In this document: in pieces, positions 51,113 to 60,094 of the stretch
Layout: every line of letters starts with the position of its first letter
Numbering within the stretch: position 1 is the stretch's first letter
NCBI RefSeq assembly: GCF_023715145.1
Contig: NZ_JAMBNP010000008.1
Coordinates: 186,001-250,000, forward strand
From: Paenibacillus glycanilyticus
GTDB lineage: Bacteria > Bacillota > Bacilli > Paenibacillales > Paenibacillaceae
Length of the DNA: 64,000 bases
Direction of reading: 5' to 3'
Made by a program: the position numbers and the translations under genes
The notes under the pieces: model-generated
Told to the model about the DNA's origin: nothing
The model's database searches: none
Seen by the model: the letters and a program-made list of their open reading frames with translations, nothing else

Positions 51113-52420
51113 TTACACCTCCATGATGAATAATTCTGGTTGACCCAGAAGTTGTTTAATGTAGTTCATAAAGTTTTGAGCGGTCGCGCCGTCGATGAGA
51201 CGGTGGTCGAAGCTCAGCGACAGTGCCATTACAGGTGCTGCCACGATTTCGCCATTGCGAACAACCGGTTTCTCAGAGATACGGCCAGTACCCAGGATCG
51301 CAACTTCAGGGAAGTTGATTACCGGAGTGAAGAACATACCGCCAGCGGAACCGATGTTCGAGATTGAAATTGTGCTGCCTTTAAGCTCGGCGGCAGTAAG
51401 TTTGCCTTCACGGCCTTTAGCAGCCAGGTCACGGATTTTGTCAGCAACCATGAAAATATTTTTACGGTCAGCGTCTTCGACAACAGGAACGATCAGGCCG
51501 TTGTCTGTATCTGTCGCGATACCGATGTTGTAGTACTTTTTGTAGACGATCTCTTGGCTGGCTTCATCCAGAGTAGAGTTCATAATCGGGAATTGACGGC
51601 AAGCTGCAACGAGTGCCTTCACGATGAATGGAAGGTAAGTCAGCTTGGAGCCTTTTTTCTCTGCGTATGGTTTGTATTTCGCACGTAGAGCAACCAGTTC
51701 AGTAACGTCCACTTCGTCCATGATTGTAACGTGAGGCGCTGTGTATACCGATTTAACCATGGCGTTAGCGATTGCTTTACGGATGCCCTTGAACGGCACG
51801 CGCTCTTCCGGACGGTATGCGTCAGTTGCCGCTGCTGCCGGTTTCGCTGCTGGCGCTTCTGCTGCTGCAGGCGCTGCCGCTTCCGTTGCTGGCGCTTCTG
51901 CTGCCGCTGGTGCTGCTCCGCCGCCGTTTGTTACATCTTCGCGAGTAATGCGGCCGTTTTTGCCTGTGCCGGAAACCGTCGTCAAGTCAACGCCTTGCTC
52001 ACGGGCAAATTTACGAACGCTAGGAGTAGCCAAAACCAGGCCGCCCGTTGCTTTTGGAGCTTCTGCCGGTGCAGCAGGTGCTGCCGCTGGAGCCGCTGCA
52101 GGTGCAGCCGGCGCTGCTGGAGCAGGAGCTGCCGCCGCCGGAGCTTCGGCTGCCGGAGTATCTTGCTCAGGAATTTCGCCTTCCGCGTCAATGATCGCCA
52201 CAACTTCGCCAACATGGCATACTTGACCGTCTTTCATGCGAACTTCAGTAACCGTACCGTTTACTGGACAAGGAACTTCAACAACTGCCTTATCGTTCTG
52301 TACTTCCATGATGATATCGTCATCCGTTACTTTGTCGCCAACTTTAATGTGCACTTTTACGATTTCGCCTTCGTGCAAGCCTTCGCCAAGCTCCGGAAAT
52401 TTGTATTCAAATTTCGCCAC
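51113..52420 (-). CDS. pdhC: Dihydrolipoamide acetyltransferase (E2)
   Basis: A 435-residue E2 core protein. One lipoyl domain (residues 1-80) carries its lipoyl-lysine in VQNDKAVVE near residue 44. Ala/Pro-rich linkers (about 85-120 and 175-200) flank a peripheral subunit-binding domain (ATPSVRKFAREQGVDL near 133). The catalytic domain ends with SFDHRLIDGA near 405, with the active-site His and Asp. AAGGAG precedes the ATG closely. A tandem repeat array lies between pdhB and this gene. Confidence 0.97.
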   Translation of the reverse strand: MAKFEYKFPELGEGLHEGEIVKVHIKVGDKVTDDDIIMEVQNDKAVVEVPCPVNGTVTEVRMKDGQVCHVGEVVAIIDAEGEIPEQDTPAAEAPAAAAPAPAAPAAPAAAPAAAPAAPAEAPKATGGLVLATPSVRKFAREQGVDLTTVSGTGKNGRITREDVTNGGGAAPAAAEAPATEAAAPAAAEAPAAKPAAAATDAYRPEERVPFKGIRKAIANAMVKSVYTAPHVTIMDEVDVTELVALRAKYKPYAEKKGSKLTYLPFIVKALVAACRQFPIMNSTLDEASQEIVYKKYYNIGIATDTDNGLIVPVVEDADRKNIFMVADKIRDLAAKGREGKLTAAELKGSTISISNIGSAGGMFFTPVINFPEVAILGTGRISEKPVVRNGEIVAAPVMALSLSFDHRLIDGATAQNFMNYIKQLLGQPELFIMEV

Positions 52421-52437
52421 TGTAGTATCCTCCTTAA

Positions 52438-52590
52438 AAGAATTAGCGCTTACTTTGCGGTAATTCTTACCTCGTAAGCTTATGCTTAAAGAATTAGCGC
52501 TTACTTTGCGGTAATTCTTGCCTCGTAAGCTTATGCTTAAAGAATTAGCGCTTACTTTGCGGTAATTCTTATCTCGTAAGCATAAGCATG
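52438..52590. repeat. Three tandem 51-bp repeats, each able to form a hairpin
   Basis: The unit begins at 52438, 52489 and 52540 and repeats every 51 bases; the third copy diverges in its last quarter. Each unit contains AAGAATTA, then a CGC and later GCG, then TAATTCTT, which fold as a stem with a short loop. Copies differ by single bases (ttacct, ttgcct, ttatct). A partial inverted copy, AAGAATTACCGC, follows near 52596. The array lies in the 274-base pdhB-pdhC gap of one operon. A second, unrelated dyad (GCCCGC/GCGGGC, 52642-52659) lies just after pdhB. Confidence 0.92.
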
Positions 52591-52694
52591 TGCTTAAGAA
52601 TTACCGCATTCTTTGCGTAGTACCGCCCAAATGACGGCTTTGCCCGCTATTAAGCGGGCAATTTATTTCTACCATCTACGTGGATGAAATACTT

Positions 52695-53672
52695 TTAGAA
52701 GTTCAAAACTTTGTTAACCGCATCAACGATACGAGCTGGTGTCGGCAGCCAAGTATCTTCGATTTGCGCGAACGGATATACCGTATCCGGACCAGCAACG
52801 CGAAGGACTGGTGCTTCCAGGTGGAGAATCGCTTTTTCGTTGATTTGAGCAATAACTTCAGCAGCTACACCGGAAGTTTTTTGCGCTTCTTGAACAACGA
52901 TTGCGCGGTTTGTTTTCTTGATTGAAGCAACGATCGTGTCGATATCGAGCGGCACCAGGGAGCGCAGATCGATAACTTCGGCTTTAATGCCGTTTTTCTC
53001 AAGCTCGTCCGCTGCTTTCACAGCTGTGTGAACCATCATGCCGTAAGCAATGATCGTTACGTCCGAACCTTCGCGAACAACATTAGCTTTGCCAATCTCT
53101 ACGGTGTACTCGCCTTCCGGCACATCTGCGCGGAATGCACGGTACAAGTTCAGATGCTCCATGAAGAATACCGGATCGTTATCGCGGATTGCGGAAATCA
53201 TCAAACCTTTTGCATCATAAGGATTGGATGGAATAACAACTTTAATACCTGGCGTTTGAATGGCAAGACCTTCCAGGGAGTCCGTGTGAAGCTCTGCAGC
53301 CTTAACGCCGCCGCCAAATGGCGTACGGAATACGATTGGCGAGTTGTAACGGCCGCCGGAACGGTAACGCATACGCGCCGCTTGGATGAACATTTGGTCC
53401 ATTGCTTCAAAGATGAAGCCAACGAACTGAATTTCGGCGATTGGACGGAAGCCTTGAATACCCATACCAACAGCCAGACCGCCGATTGCGGACTCGGCAA
53501 GAGGCGTATCGAATACGCGCTCCTCGCCGAATTCTTCTTGCAAACCTTCTGTTACGCGGAATACACCGCCAACTTTACCAACGTCCTCACCGAAGATAAG
53601 TACGTTCTCATCACGTTTAAGCTCCACACGCATAGCGTCGCGGATTGCTTCCAACATATTCATTTGAGCCAT
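52695..53672 (-). CDS. pdhB: Pyruvate dehydrogenase E1 beta subunit
   Basis: A 325-residue E1 beta subunit. The thiamine-diphosphate-binding Glu is in IFGEDVGKVGGVFRVTEGL, and the segment RYRSGG followed by FRTPFGGGVKAAELH near 115-135 is typical. The C-terminal half contains VVQEAQKTSGV. The frame opens with MKEDL at 53693, but that sequence holds AAGGAGG and places it before the ATG at 53672, which gives the normal start MAQMNMLEA. Together with PdhA it decarboxylates pyruvate and acylates E2. Confidence 0.97.
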   Translation of the reverse strand: MAQMNMLEAIRDAMRVELKRDENVLIFGEDVGKVGGVFRVTEGLQEEFGEERVFDTPLAESAIGGLAVGMGIQGFRPIAEIQFVGFIFEAMDQMFIQAARMRYRSGGRYNSPIVFRTPFGGGVKAAELHTDSLEGLAIQTPGIKVVIPSNPYDAKGLMISAIRDNDPVFFMEHLNLYRAFRADVPEGEYTVEIGKANVVREGSDVTIIAYGMMVHTAVKAADELEKNGIKAEVIDLRSLVPLDIDTIVASIKKTNRAIVVQEAQKTSGVAAEVIAQINEKAILHLEAPVLRVAGPDTVYPFAQIEDTWLPTPARIVDAVNKVLNF

Positions 53673-53730
53673 GATCGTCAGATCCTCCTTCATTTTTGCT
53701 CGTGCAAAATCCCATCGTCAGGCAAGGGTT

Positions 53731-54810
53731 TTATTGAAAATCAGCCTTTTGCTCTTCCAGGTGCTGAGGCGTTGTTTCGAACATGGAATCAATCAAGCCG
53801 CCAACCGTCATTTTCTCAGTTGCCTCCGCTTTCTTGATGTTCTCGTTAACAGCCGCTTTCGCTTCCTCTTTCACACGGTTCGTATCTTCTTCCGTCCAGA
53901 GGCCTTTCTTCTCCAGGAACTTGCCGAAACGAATAAGAGGATCTTTAAGGCCCCATTCCGCTTCTTCATCTTTCGTACGGTATTTCGTCGCGTCGTCAGA
54001 CAACGAGTGCGGACGGAAACGGTAAGTCAACATCTCGATCAGCGTTGCGCCTTCACCGTTGCGGCCGCGTTCAGCAGCTTCGGATACCGCTTTGATAACG
54101 GCAAGAACGTCCATGCCGTCAATTTGAATGCCTTTAATGCCGGCAGCAACCGATTTATGAGCAACCGACAGAGCAGCCGTTTGCTTCTCGTAAGGAGTCG
54201 TGATGGCATAACGGTTGTTTTGCACAACATAAATAACTGGAAGCTTGAATGCGCCAGCGAAGTTCATAGATTCGTAGAAATCGCCTTCGGAGGAACCGCC
54301 GTCACCCGTATAAGTGATAGCAACGCGTTTCTCGCCGCGTTTCTTGAATGCCATTGCAACGCCAGCCGCGTGAAGCACTTGTGCGCCGATAATGATTTGC
54401 GGCATAAGCACATGCACGTCAGCAGGAATTTGGCCGCCATGTTGATGGCCGCGGGAATACAGGAAAGCTTGGTACAGAGGCAGACCATGCCATACAAGTT
54501 GCGGCATATCGCGATAGCCAGGGCAAATGAAATCATCTTTATTAAGCGCGTATTCGCTGCCTACCATCGAAGCTTCTTGTCCGGATACCGGAGCGTAGAA
54601 GCCAAGGCGGCCTTGACGGCCAAGGTTTACAGCGCGCTCATCCCAAGTACGGGTGAATACCATACGGTACATTAATTCTTTCAATTGGTCGTCAGTCAGG
54701 TCCGGCATATATTCCGGGTTAACCACGTCGCCGTCGAGCGACAACACGGATAATGGTTTTACAGGTTCCGTTTGAACTTCATATGGCAGTTTGTTAAGCA
54801 CTTTGCTCAT
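53731..54810 (-). CDS. pdhA: Pyruvate dehydrogenase E1 alpha subunit
   Basis: A 359-residue E1 alpha subunit. The thiamine-diphosphate motif GDGGSSEGDFYESMNFAGAF is near residue 170, VGSEYALNKDDFICPGYRDM near 80, and the phosphorylation-loop-like region RFRPHSLSDD near 265. GAGGTGAGCG precedes the ATG. It is first of pdhA-pdhB-pdhC-lpdA, all on the minus strand, and is driven from a promoter at 54869-54898. The complex makes acetyl-CoA from pyruvate. Confidence 0.97.
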   Translation of the reverse strand: MSKVLNKLPYEVQTEPVKPLSVLSLDGDVVNPEYMPDLTDDQLKELMYRMVFTRTWDERAVNLGRQGRLGFYAPVSGQEASMVGSEYALNKDDFICPGYRDMPQLVWHGLPLYQAFLYSRGHQHGGQIPADVHVLMPQIIIGAQVLHAAGVAMAFKKRGEKRVAITYTGDGGSSEGDFYESMNFAGAFKLPVIYVVQNNRYAITTPYEKQTAALSVAHKSVAAGIKGIQIDGMDVLAVIKAVSEAAERGRNGEGATLIEMLTYRFRPHSLSDDATKYRTKDEEAEWGLKDPLIRFGKFLEKKGLWTEEDTNRVKEEAKAAVNENIKKAEATEKMTVGGLIDSMFETTPQHLEEQKADFQ

Positions 54811-54868
54811 TTTGAACGCTCACCTCGATCATTAATATTTGAAAATCGGAGCTCTCTGTTATAGAATC

Positions 54869-54898
54869 ATAATACACCTGTTTACCGAATATGGTCAA
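54869..54898 (-). promoter_or_regulatory. Promoter of the pyruvate dehydrogenase operon
   Basis: On the minus strand TTGACC (54893-54898) and TATTAT (54869-54874) are 18 bases apart, about 59 bases before pdhA. An A/T-rich AAAAAACAACGGTTTTTT stretch lies just upstream. Confidence 0.75.
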
Positions 54899-55103
54899 AG
54901 AAAAAAACAAAAAAACCGTTGTTTTTTCGCTAATCTGGCCGATTTTACTGATGAATTGTATGTGTAACAGATTTGTTTTTTCTGTATAACAGCATAATAC
55001 ACTCAGGGCTCAAAACCAGATGCAGACTTGCGAACAGGCAGATTCACATTACCTTACTATTGTTTACCCACATGCCAACCATTCCATTCAGGGGGATTCA
55101 CAT

Positions 55104-55841
55104 ATGACTGATGAACGTTATTTGAAGCGTACGGTAGTAAAAGAAATTGTAAAAAGCAGCTGTTTGCCTGAAGGCGAACGCAGCCTTCGCGTCTATTTGC
55201 CGCCGGGCTACAATGAGGTGCTTAGCTATCCCGTCGTATACTGCCAGGACGGCGAAGACTTCTTTAATTTCGGGCGAATCGCCACAACCGCGAACCGTCT
55301 GATTCTGGATGAAGGCATTGAGCCGTTTATCATTGTTGGCGTAGATGTCGACAAAACGTACAGAACGGCGGAGTATTCGCCTGACGGTAATCGTCATGAG
55401 GCTTATGTACGTTTCTTTGGTCAGGAGCTTGTCCCTTTCATAGAAGGCAAATATCCGGTTCGTACGGCTCCGGAGCAGCGTCTGCTCGCTGGCGACTCCT
55501 TGGGAGGAACGATCTCTTTCCACCTCGCTTTGACGTATCCCGAGCTGTTCACGCGCATTTTGTCGCTGTCCGGTGCTTATTATGACCGTTCTCGTGAAAT
55601 TATGGAAGCTCAAAAGGACCTATCTTGGTTAGAAATCTATATGATAGCGGGCTTTCAAGAGACGGCTTACGATACCGGCCACGGCGTGTACGATTTCCTC
55701 GACATTAACAGGACAGCACGCTCCCTTCTGGAAGCAAGAGGCGCAAAGGTTACCTATGCCGAAAAAGACGGCGGACATCAATGGGGCTTCTGGCAGCAGG
55801 AGCTGCCTGAAGGTCTGATGCACTTTATCGAAGTGGAATAA
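55104..55841 (+). CDS. Alpha/beta hydrolase, esterase D/Fes-like
   Basis: A 245-residue alpha/beta hydrolase of the putative esterase family that includes enterochelin esterase and the Bacillus BesA/YbbA type. The nucleophile elbow is GDSLGG near residue 138, and a Tyr/Asp/His set follows, with the terminal GGHQWGFW near 225 holding the likely catalytic His. No signal peptide is present. The frame opens at 55020, but AGGGGG stands eight bases before the ATG at 55104. The natural ester is unknown, and no siderophore genes lie nearby. Confidence 0.88.
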   Translation: MTDERYLKRTVVKEIVKSSCLPEGERSLRVYLPPGYNEVLSYPVVYCQDGEDFFNFGRIATTANRLILDEGIEPFIIVGVDVDKTYRTAEYSPDGNRHEAYVRFFGQELVPFIEGKYPVRTAPEQRLLAGDSLGGTISFHLALTYPELFTRILSLSGAYYDRSREIMEAQKDLSWLEIYMIAGFQETAYDTGHGVYDFLDINRTARSLLEARGAKVTYAEKDGGHQWGFWQQELPEGLMHFIEVE

Positions 55842-55853
55842 GCGGCGTTCAAC

Positions 55854-55898
55854 AAAAAAGGCCTTCCCGTTTGTCATCCGACAAGGGAAGGCCTTTTT
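55854..55898. terminator. Bidirectional intrinsic terminator
   Basis: AAAAAAGGCCTTCCC (55854-55868) pairs with GGGAAGGCCTTTTT (55885-55898). It serves the esterase (+) and the convergent phosphatase (-). Confidence 0.93.
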
Positions 55899-55899
55899 C

Positions 55900-56373
55900 T
55901 TATTTTAGATCGTTAACGATCTGATCCAGGAGCCTTTCGCAGCCTTCCGTAACCAGCTCGTACACATAATCAAAGTTGCCGGTGTAATACGGATCCGGCA
56001 CGTCGTTGTCAGCCAAATGCGGCAGCATGTCCATAAATTTGAAAATTCTCGCCGAATGGGAAGCCTCGCCGATAATGCGGCGGACATCGGCTTCATTCTT
56101 CGTGTCCATGCAGATGATATAATCGAAAGCCTGATCATCAGCCGTAAACTGTCTAGCCTTCATGCCGGCATACGAGATGCCGTGAAGCTCCAGCTGCTTG
56201 CGGGTTCCTTCATGCGGAGGTTTCCCGATATGCCAATCCCCCGTTCCCGCTGAATCAATCTCGATGGCTTCCGACAGCCCCCTCTTCTCCACCAGCGCGC
56301 GGAATACGGCCTCCGCCATTGGCGAGCGGCAGATGTTGCCCAAGCAAACAAACAGTACGCGTGCATTATTCAT
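55900..56373 (-). CDS. Low-molecular-weight protein-tyrosine phosphatase (YfkJ-like)
   Basis: A 157-residue LMW phosphatase. The P-loop is CLGNICRSP at residues 10-18 (nucleophile Cys10, Arg16), and the general acid Asp is in DVPDPYYTG near 124-132. The length and the LELHGI segment fit B. subtilis YfkJ. It is overlapped by the TRIC gene's stop through ATGA. Targets are unknown. Confidence 0.93.
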   Translation of the reverse strand: MNNARVLFVCLGNICRSPMAEAVFRALVEKRGLSEAIEIDSAGTGDWHIGKPPHEGTRKQLELHGISYAGMKARQFTADDQAFDYIICMDTKNEADVRRIIGEASHSARIFKFMDMLPHLADNDVPDPYYTGNFDYVYELVTEGCERLLDQIVNDLK

Positions 56374-56993
56374 AGGATGCCACCTTCCTTCTGTTTAAGC
56401 GATCTGCGAGGCAGTCTCCACTTATAATAAACCGACAGCATGCGGAACACGATAATAACAACAAACAGAATCGATAGCTCCAGCGTTGTATGGAACCAGC
56501 CTTCACCTACTGCAAGGCCTGCGAGCATCGCCCATACCGCGTAGATCTCATCCTTTAGCACAAGCGGCTTCCGTCCCGCCAGAACATCGCGGATAATCCC
56601 GCCGCCAATCCCGGTAAGCATGGCCGCTACAAGCACGGCGCTGATCGGATGATTCATCTCCGTAGCGTATAGCGCGCCTTGAATGGCGAATGCCGACAAA
56701 CCGATCGCATCAAAGAATGCTTCGCTTTTTTTCCATTTGTTAATCCAGGATACAGGCAGCAAGAATGCGATCGTCATGGCCACAACCGCAATTTCAAGCA
56801 GGCTGCCCTGGTTCCATAACGTCGTAACCGGCCGGCCAATCAGCAGATTTCGTATGACCCCGCCCCCGAACGCGGTCACAAGCCCCAGCACGAATACGCC
56901 AAGAATATCGTATTCTTCCTCCATAGCCACGATCGCGCCGCTGACTGCAAAAGCAACCGTGCCGATAATACTGAAAACGCCAAAGATGTCCAA
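56370..56993 (-). CDS. TRIC-like trimeric cation channel family membrane protein (UPF0126)
   Basis: A 207-residue membrane protein with about seven helices in two repeats. Repeat hallmarks are AVSGAIVAMEEEYDILGVF followed by TAFGGGVIRN in the first half and AIQGALYATEMNHPISAVL then TGIGGGIIRDVLAG in the second. This is the bacterial TRIC/UPF0126 family, thought to be cation channels. A TTG at 56999 is possible; GGAGGAG lies seven bases before the TTG at 56993, which I prefer. It is cotranscribed with the downstream phosphatase. Confidence 0.9.
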   Translation of the reverse strand: MDIFGVFSIIGTVAFAVSGAIVAMEEEYDILGVFVLGLVTAFGGGVIRNLLIGRPVTTLWNQGSLLEIAVVAMTIAFLLPVSWINKWKKSEAFFDAIGLSAFAIQGALYATEMNHPISAVLVAAMLTGIGGGIIRDVLAGRKPLVLKDEIYAVWAMLAGLAVGEGWFHTTLELSILFVVIIVFRMLSVYYKWRLPRRSLKQKEGGIL

Positions 56994-57206
56994 CTCCAAA
57001 CTCCTCCGCTTCCATGATAACCGTCCATTCGCGTAAGCCCCGCCACTCCTGTCGGTATGTCCTTCATCATTTTAGCCGCGGATACCTTGTTTGACAATTG
57101 CTACTTTTACCTCTTCTTCATTCTTTTTTCTCTAAAACCTAGTTTTATAACACGCATTCGCATTATACTGGCTTCAACAATATGCACGGCGAAAGGAAAA
57201 GTGATC

Positions 57207-57848
57207 ATGAACAACCGGATTATTATCTGCACAGGCGGGCGCTTGGGGGACTGGGTGCGTTCTTATATCGAACCAGGGGATCTGCTCATTGGAGCGGACC
57301 GCGGCGCGCTATTCCTTGTACAGCACGGCTTTACGCCGGATCTCGCGCTAGGCGACTTCGATTCCGTTACACCCGGGCAATTGGAGCTGATCCGGTCCGC
57401 TAGCCGGGAGACGATCACCTATGATCCGATAGACAAGGACTATACGGATACGGAGCTTGCCTTCCGATATGCTTTGGAGCAATCTCCTTCCGCGATCAGA
57501 ATGCTTGGCGCATTGGGAACCCGGTTCGACCATTCGCTTGCCAACGTCCATCTGCTGAAGCTCGCGCTGGAGCAGGGCATTCCCGCTTCGATTACCGATG
57601 AGCATAATACGATATCCCTCGCAGAGGAAGGAACAACTCGTCTGCAGCAAAGCGAGTACAGCCATGTTTCGCTCCTTCCGTTGTCCGAAGAGGTTACCGG
57701 CATCACGCTTCGCGGATTTGCATATCCGCTTCATGAAGCAACCCTGCGGATCGGCCAGTCCCTTGGAATAAGCAATATTCTCACTGATCCTGTCGGCACC
57801 TTGACCGTCCGCACGGGTACGCTAATCGTTATCCAGAGTAAAGATTAA
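57207..57848 (+). CDS. thiN: Thiamine pyrophosphokinase
   Basis: A 213-residue thiamine pyrophosphokinase (ThiN type), which converts thiamine to the thiamine diphosphate used by Tkt and the PDH complex. The catalytic LGDFDSV motif is near residue 50, DKDYTDTELA near 78 binds metal, and GALGTRFDHSLANVHLL near 100 recognises the nucleotide. The frame opens at 57057, but the extension is low-complexity hydrophobic and AAAGG precedes the ATG at 57207. It converges on the MutS2-like gene. Confidence 0.94.
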   Translation: MNNRIIICTGGRLGDWVRSYIEPGDLLIGADRGALFLVQHGFTPDLALGDFDSVTPGQLELIRSASRETITYDPIDKDYTDTELAFRYALEQSPSAIRMLGALGTRFDHSLANVHLLKLALEQGIPASITDEHNTISLAEEGTTRLQQSEYSHVSLLPLSEEVTGITLRGFAYPLHEATLRIGQSLGISNILTDPVGTLTVRTGTLIVIQSKD

Positions 57849-57853
57849 CGGGC

Positions 57854-59791
57854 TTAATCTCCGGCCATATCCGGCTTCGTCTCGATTGTTAAGCCCTCTA
57901 CATATTTGCGGCTCATCAGCTTCCGCTTCTTTCGGTTTTCCTTCGAGTCAAACACGATATCCATATCATAGTCTGCGCCGGGGTACAGCTTTTCCTTGCT
58001 GATATACGGCTTAATTCGTTTACGATTGAAGGACATCTTCTTCCCCTGGACCTGAACGATCACCTCTCCCCGCTCATCCGCCGGCTGAAATACGACACCG
58101 GCACGTTTCAGCGGATAGATCCATACGGCATCTCCCTTGATATATTCAGGTACAGGTGGTTTTTCCGTAGGTTTTTCCTCTGCGGCAAGCTTCTCGGATT
58201 TTTCCGGCCTCTTGTCACGAACGACGGCCACTGCTTCGTTCTCTGATGGTTCCAGCCGGATCTCCACTCTGCCCTCCGCTAGCTTTTCCGCCCGCTGCAT
58301 CACATGCTCCGGCAGCCCGAATCGTCTAGCAATAGCAAAGGCATGGCTCTCTCCCGCTTCTCCTATCTCCAGCCGATAGAGCGGACGCAAGGTTTCGGAA
58401 TCAAAGGCCATCCTGGCATTCATGCAGCCGGGCGTCCTTGAGGCAAAGTTTTTAATCTCGTTAAAATGCGTAGTCGCCGCGGTTAACGCTCTGCGTCCCA
58501 GCAATTCTTCAAGCACCGCTATGGACAAGGCGATCCCTTCTCCGGGATCCGTCCCCGCCGCCAATTCGTCGAGCAGAATAATTGTACGCTCATCGGCGGC
58601 ATGCAGCATCTCTCTCAAGACAGAAATATGGGAAGAGAAAGTGCTGAGCGACTGCTCCAGGCTTTGCCCGTCTCCCACATCGGCCATGATGTGGCGGAAA
58701 ACGCCAAACCGGCTGTCCGGCGAGGCCGGCACGAGCAGTCCGGATTGAACAAGCAGCGCAAGCAGTCCGATGGTCTTCAAGGCTACGGTTTTGCCGCCAG
58801 TGTTAGGTCCCGTGATGATAAGCTGCTTCCACTTCTTGCCAAGCTCGACGTTAATCGGTTCCGCATGCCCGCCGAGCAGCGGATGACGGGCTTCAACCAG
58901 CTTAATCATCGGCTCGTCAATAAGCGTTACCGGCTTGCCGTCGTATGACAGCGACAGCTTGCCCCTCGCCAGCATGAAATCAAACGACGCCATGGCCTCC
59001 CGGTTCAAAAGCAGTTCCAACTTATATCGCTCAGCCTCATCCGACAGTCTGGATAAAATAATCGTCCGCTCCCGCTCTTCTTCGGCAGACCATTCCTGCC
59101 ATTCCTGCTGCAGCTCCGCTACATCAATCGGTTCAACAAACAAGGTCTGGCCGCTCGCCGACTCATCCCATACCGTTCCGGGAACCAGCTTCCGGTGCTC
59201 CCGTTTGACCGAAATGACAGAACGCCCCCTGCGCTTGCTAATAATCGGATCCTGCAAGGCAGACTTGTATTTGGACAGCGAGGCTTCCAGCTTCTTGTGA
59301 ATTCTGTCCTCAACGACGATAAGATGGCGGCGGATCGTTCCTAGATCGGGGCTGGCCTGATCCGTAAGCCGTCCGTACCGGATGCACCGATCCAGCTCTT
59401 GTCTTAGATTCGGACAATCATTCATTGAATCTGCGTAGGAAGCAATCGTTGGCGCAATCATCCGTTTGTTGTCCATATACCGCTTCATTTGGGCAATGGA
59501 TACAAGCCAGGCCAGAAGCTGGTCAAGTTCCGTTTCCGTGTAGATGCGCCCTTTGCCGAGCAATGCCAGGAACGGATCAATCCCCTCCATGGCCGATAAC
59601 GGCACGCTTGCGCCGCTCGCAAGCAAGGCCGCTGCCTCTTCTGTCTCATACAGCCATGCTCTGATTTGATTCCGGTTTGTGCTGGGCATGTGACGCTCAG
59701 CCAGCATGCGGCCTGCCGGGGATACCGTATAACCGATCATTTTATCTTTCAATTTGTCATATTCCAGTCTTTGAAATACCGCTTCGTTCAT
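57854..59791 (-). CDS. MutS2-family ATPase lacking the Smr nuclease domain
   Basis: A 645-residue MutS2 paralogue. The MutS2-type N-terminus and clamp helices (residues 1-300), the ATPase domain with Walker A GPNTGGKT at 328-335 and Walker B IILLDELAAGTDPGEG near 405-419, and a coiled-coil segment about 495-545 are all present. Residues 551-597 (KGDAVWIYPLKRAG...) resemble the KOW-like domain that precedes Smr in MutS2. A basic tail follows in place of the Smr domain, so the protein ends about 140 residues early. B. subtilis MutS2 has been reported to act on collided or stalled ribosomes, with splitting that depends on the ATPase. AAAGGAG precedes the ATG. It stands behind an attenuator-type leader. 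Confidence 0.9.
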   Translation of the reverse strand: MNEAVFQRLEYDKLKDKMIGYTVSPAGRMLAERHMPSTNRNQIRAWLYETEEAAALLASGASVPLSAMEGIDPFLALLGKGRIYTETELDQLLAWLVSIAQMKRYMDNKRMIAPTIASYADSMNDCPNLRQELDRCIRYGRLTDQASPDLGTIRRHLIVVEDRIHKKLEASLSKYKSALQDPIISKRRGRSVISVKREHRKLVPGTVWDESASGQTLFVEPIDVAELQQEWQEWSAEEERERTIILSRLSDEAERYKLELLLNREAMASFDFMLARGKLSLSYDGKPVTLIDEPMIKLVEARHPLLGGHAEPINVELGKKWKQLIITGPNTGGKTVALKTIGLLALLVQSGLLVPASPDSRFGVFRHIMADVGDGQSLEQSLSTFSSHISVLREMLHAADERTIILLDELAAGTDPGEGIALSIAVLEELLGRRALTAATTHFNEIKNFASRTPGCMNARMAFDSETLRPLYRLEIGEAGESHAFAIARRFGLPEHVMQRAEKLAEGRVEIRLEPSENEAVAVVRDKRPEKSEKLAAEEKPTEKPPVPEYIKGDAVWIYPLKRAGVVFQPADERGEVIVQVQGKKMSFNRKRIKPYISKEKLYPGADYDMDIVFDSKENRKKRKLMSRKYVEGLTIETKPDMAGD

Positions 59792-59823
59792 GTTTAGATG
59801 CTCCTTTAGCCGTTTTTGGGTAT

Positions 59824-59863
59824 AAAAAAACAGGAACAGAACGCAGAAGCGTTCCGTTCCTGT
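59824..59863 (-). terminator. Second (proximal) terminator in the MutS2-like leader
   Basis: On the minus strand ACAGGAACGGAACGC pairs with GCGTTCTGTTCCTGT (one mismatch) and is followed by TTTTTTT. It lies 33 bases before the start codon of the MutS2-like gene, so polymerase must read through it. Confidence 0.92.
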
Positions 59864-59907
59864 AAGGGTTCGACATAGACCAATCCCTATATATGCTCAT
59901 CAGCGCG

Positions 59908-59935
59908 CAAAAAAACCGTGCTGCAAGAGCACGGT
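59908..59935 (-). terminator. First (distal) terminator in the MutS2-like leader
   Basis: On the minus strand ACCGTGCT and AGCACGGT form a perfect 8-bp stem followed by TTTTTT. It precedes the second terminator by about 45 bases. Confidence 0.9.
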
Positions 59936-60094
59936 GATTGGCCGCTGCCGAATAGCATTCAGGCGGAAATCCTCATGTCCTTAACTCATGGCATCGGTTC
60001 TTGTCTCGAGACGTCGCAATAGAAGCATGCGGTTAGATGCAAAATTGACATCCGCAAGCCTTTCGAACTCGTCTAACAAGACCGATTTATCCAA
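59936..60094 (-). promoter_or_regulatory. Structured leader RNA upstream of the MutS2-like gene
   Basis: This untranslated stretch lies between the short leader ORF and the tandem terminators. Several pairings are visible on the minus strand: ATCGGT and CTTGT near the start pair with ACAAG and ACCGAT about 90 bases later; AGACG pairs with CGTCT; TGCGG-ATG pairs with CAT...CCGCA inside; and CCGC..TGAAT pairs with ATTCGG..GCGG just before the first terminator. I compared it with T-box (no TGGNACCGCG), TPP, SAM, FMN, lysine, M-box, purine and cobalamin cores and saw no match. Type unknown; it may be a ribosome-mediated attenuator or a new riboswitch. Confidence 0.65.

Noticed and set aside
52438..52590. 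Repeat array considered as a CRISPR
   Set aside because: The repeats are directly tandem with no unique spacers and no cas genes nearby.
59936..60094. Leader RNA considered as T-box, M-box, 6S RNA or tmRNA
   Set aside because: The diagnostic cores of these RNAs (for example TGGNACCGCG of T-boxes) are absent, and a coding gene follows on the same strand.
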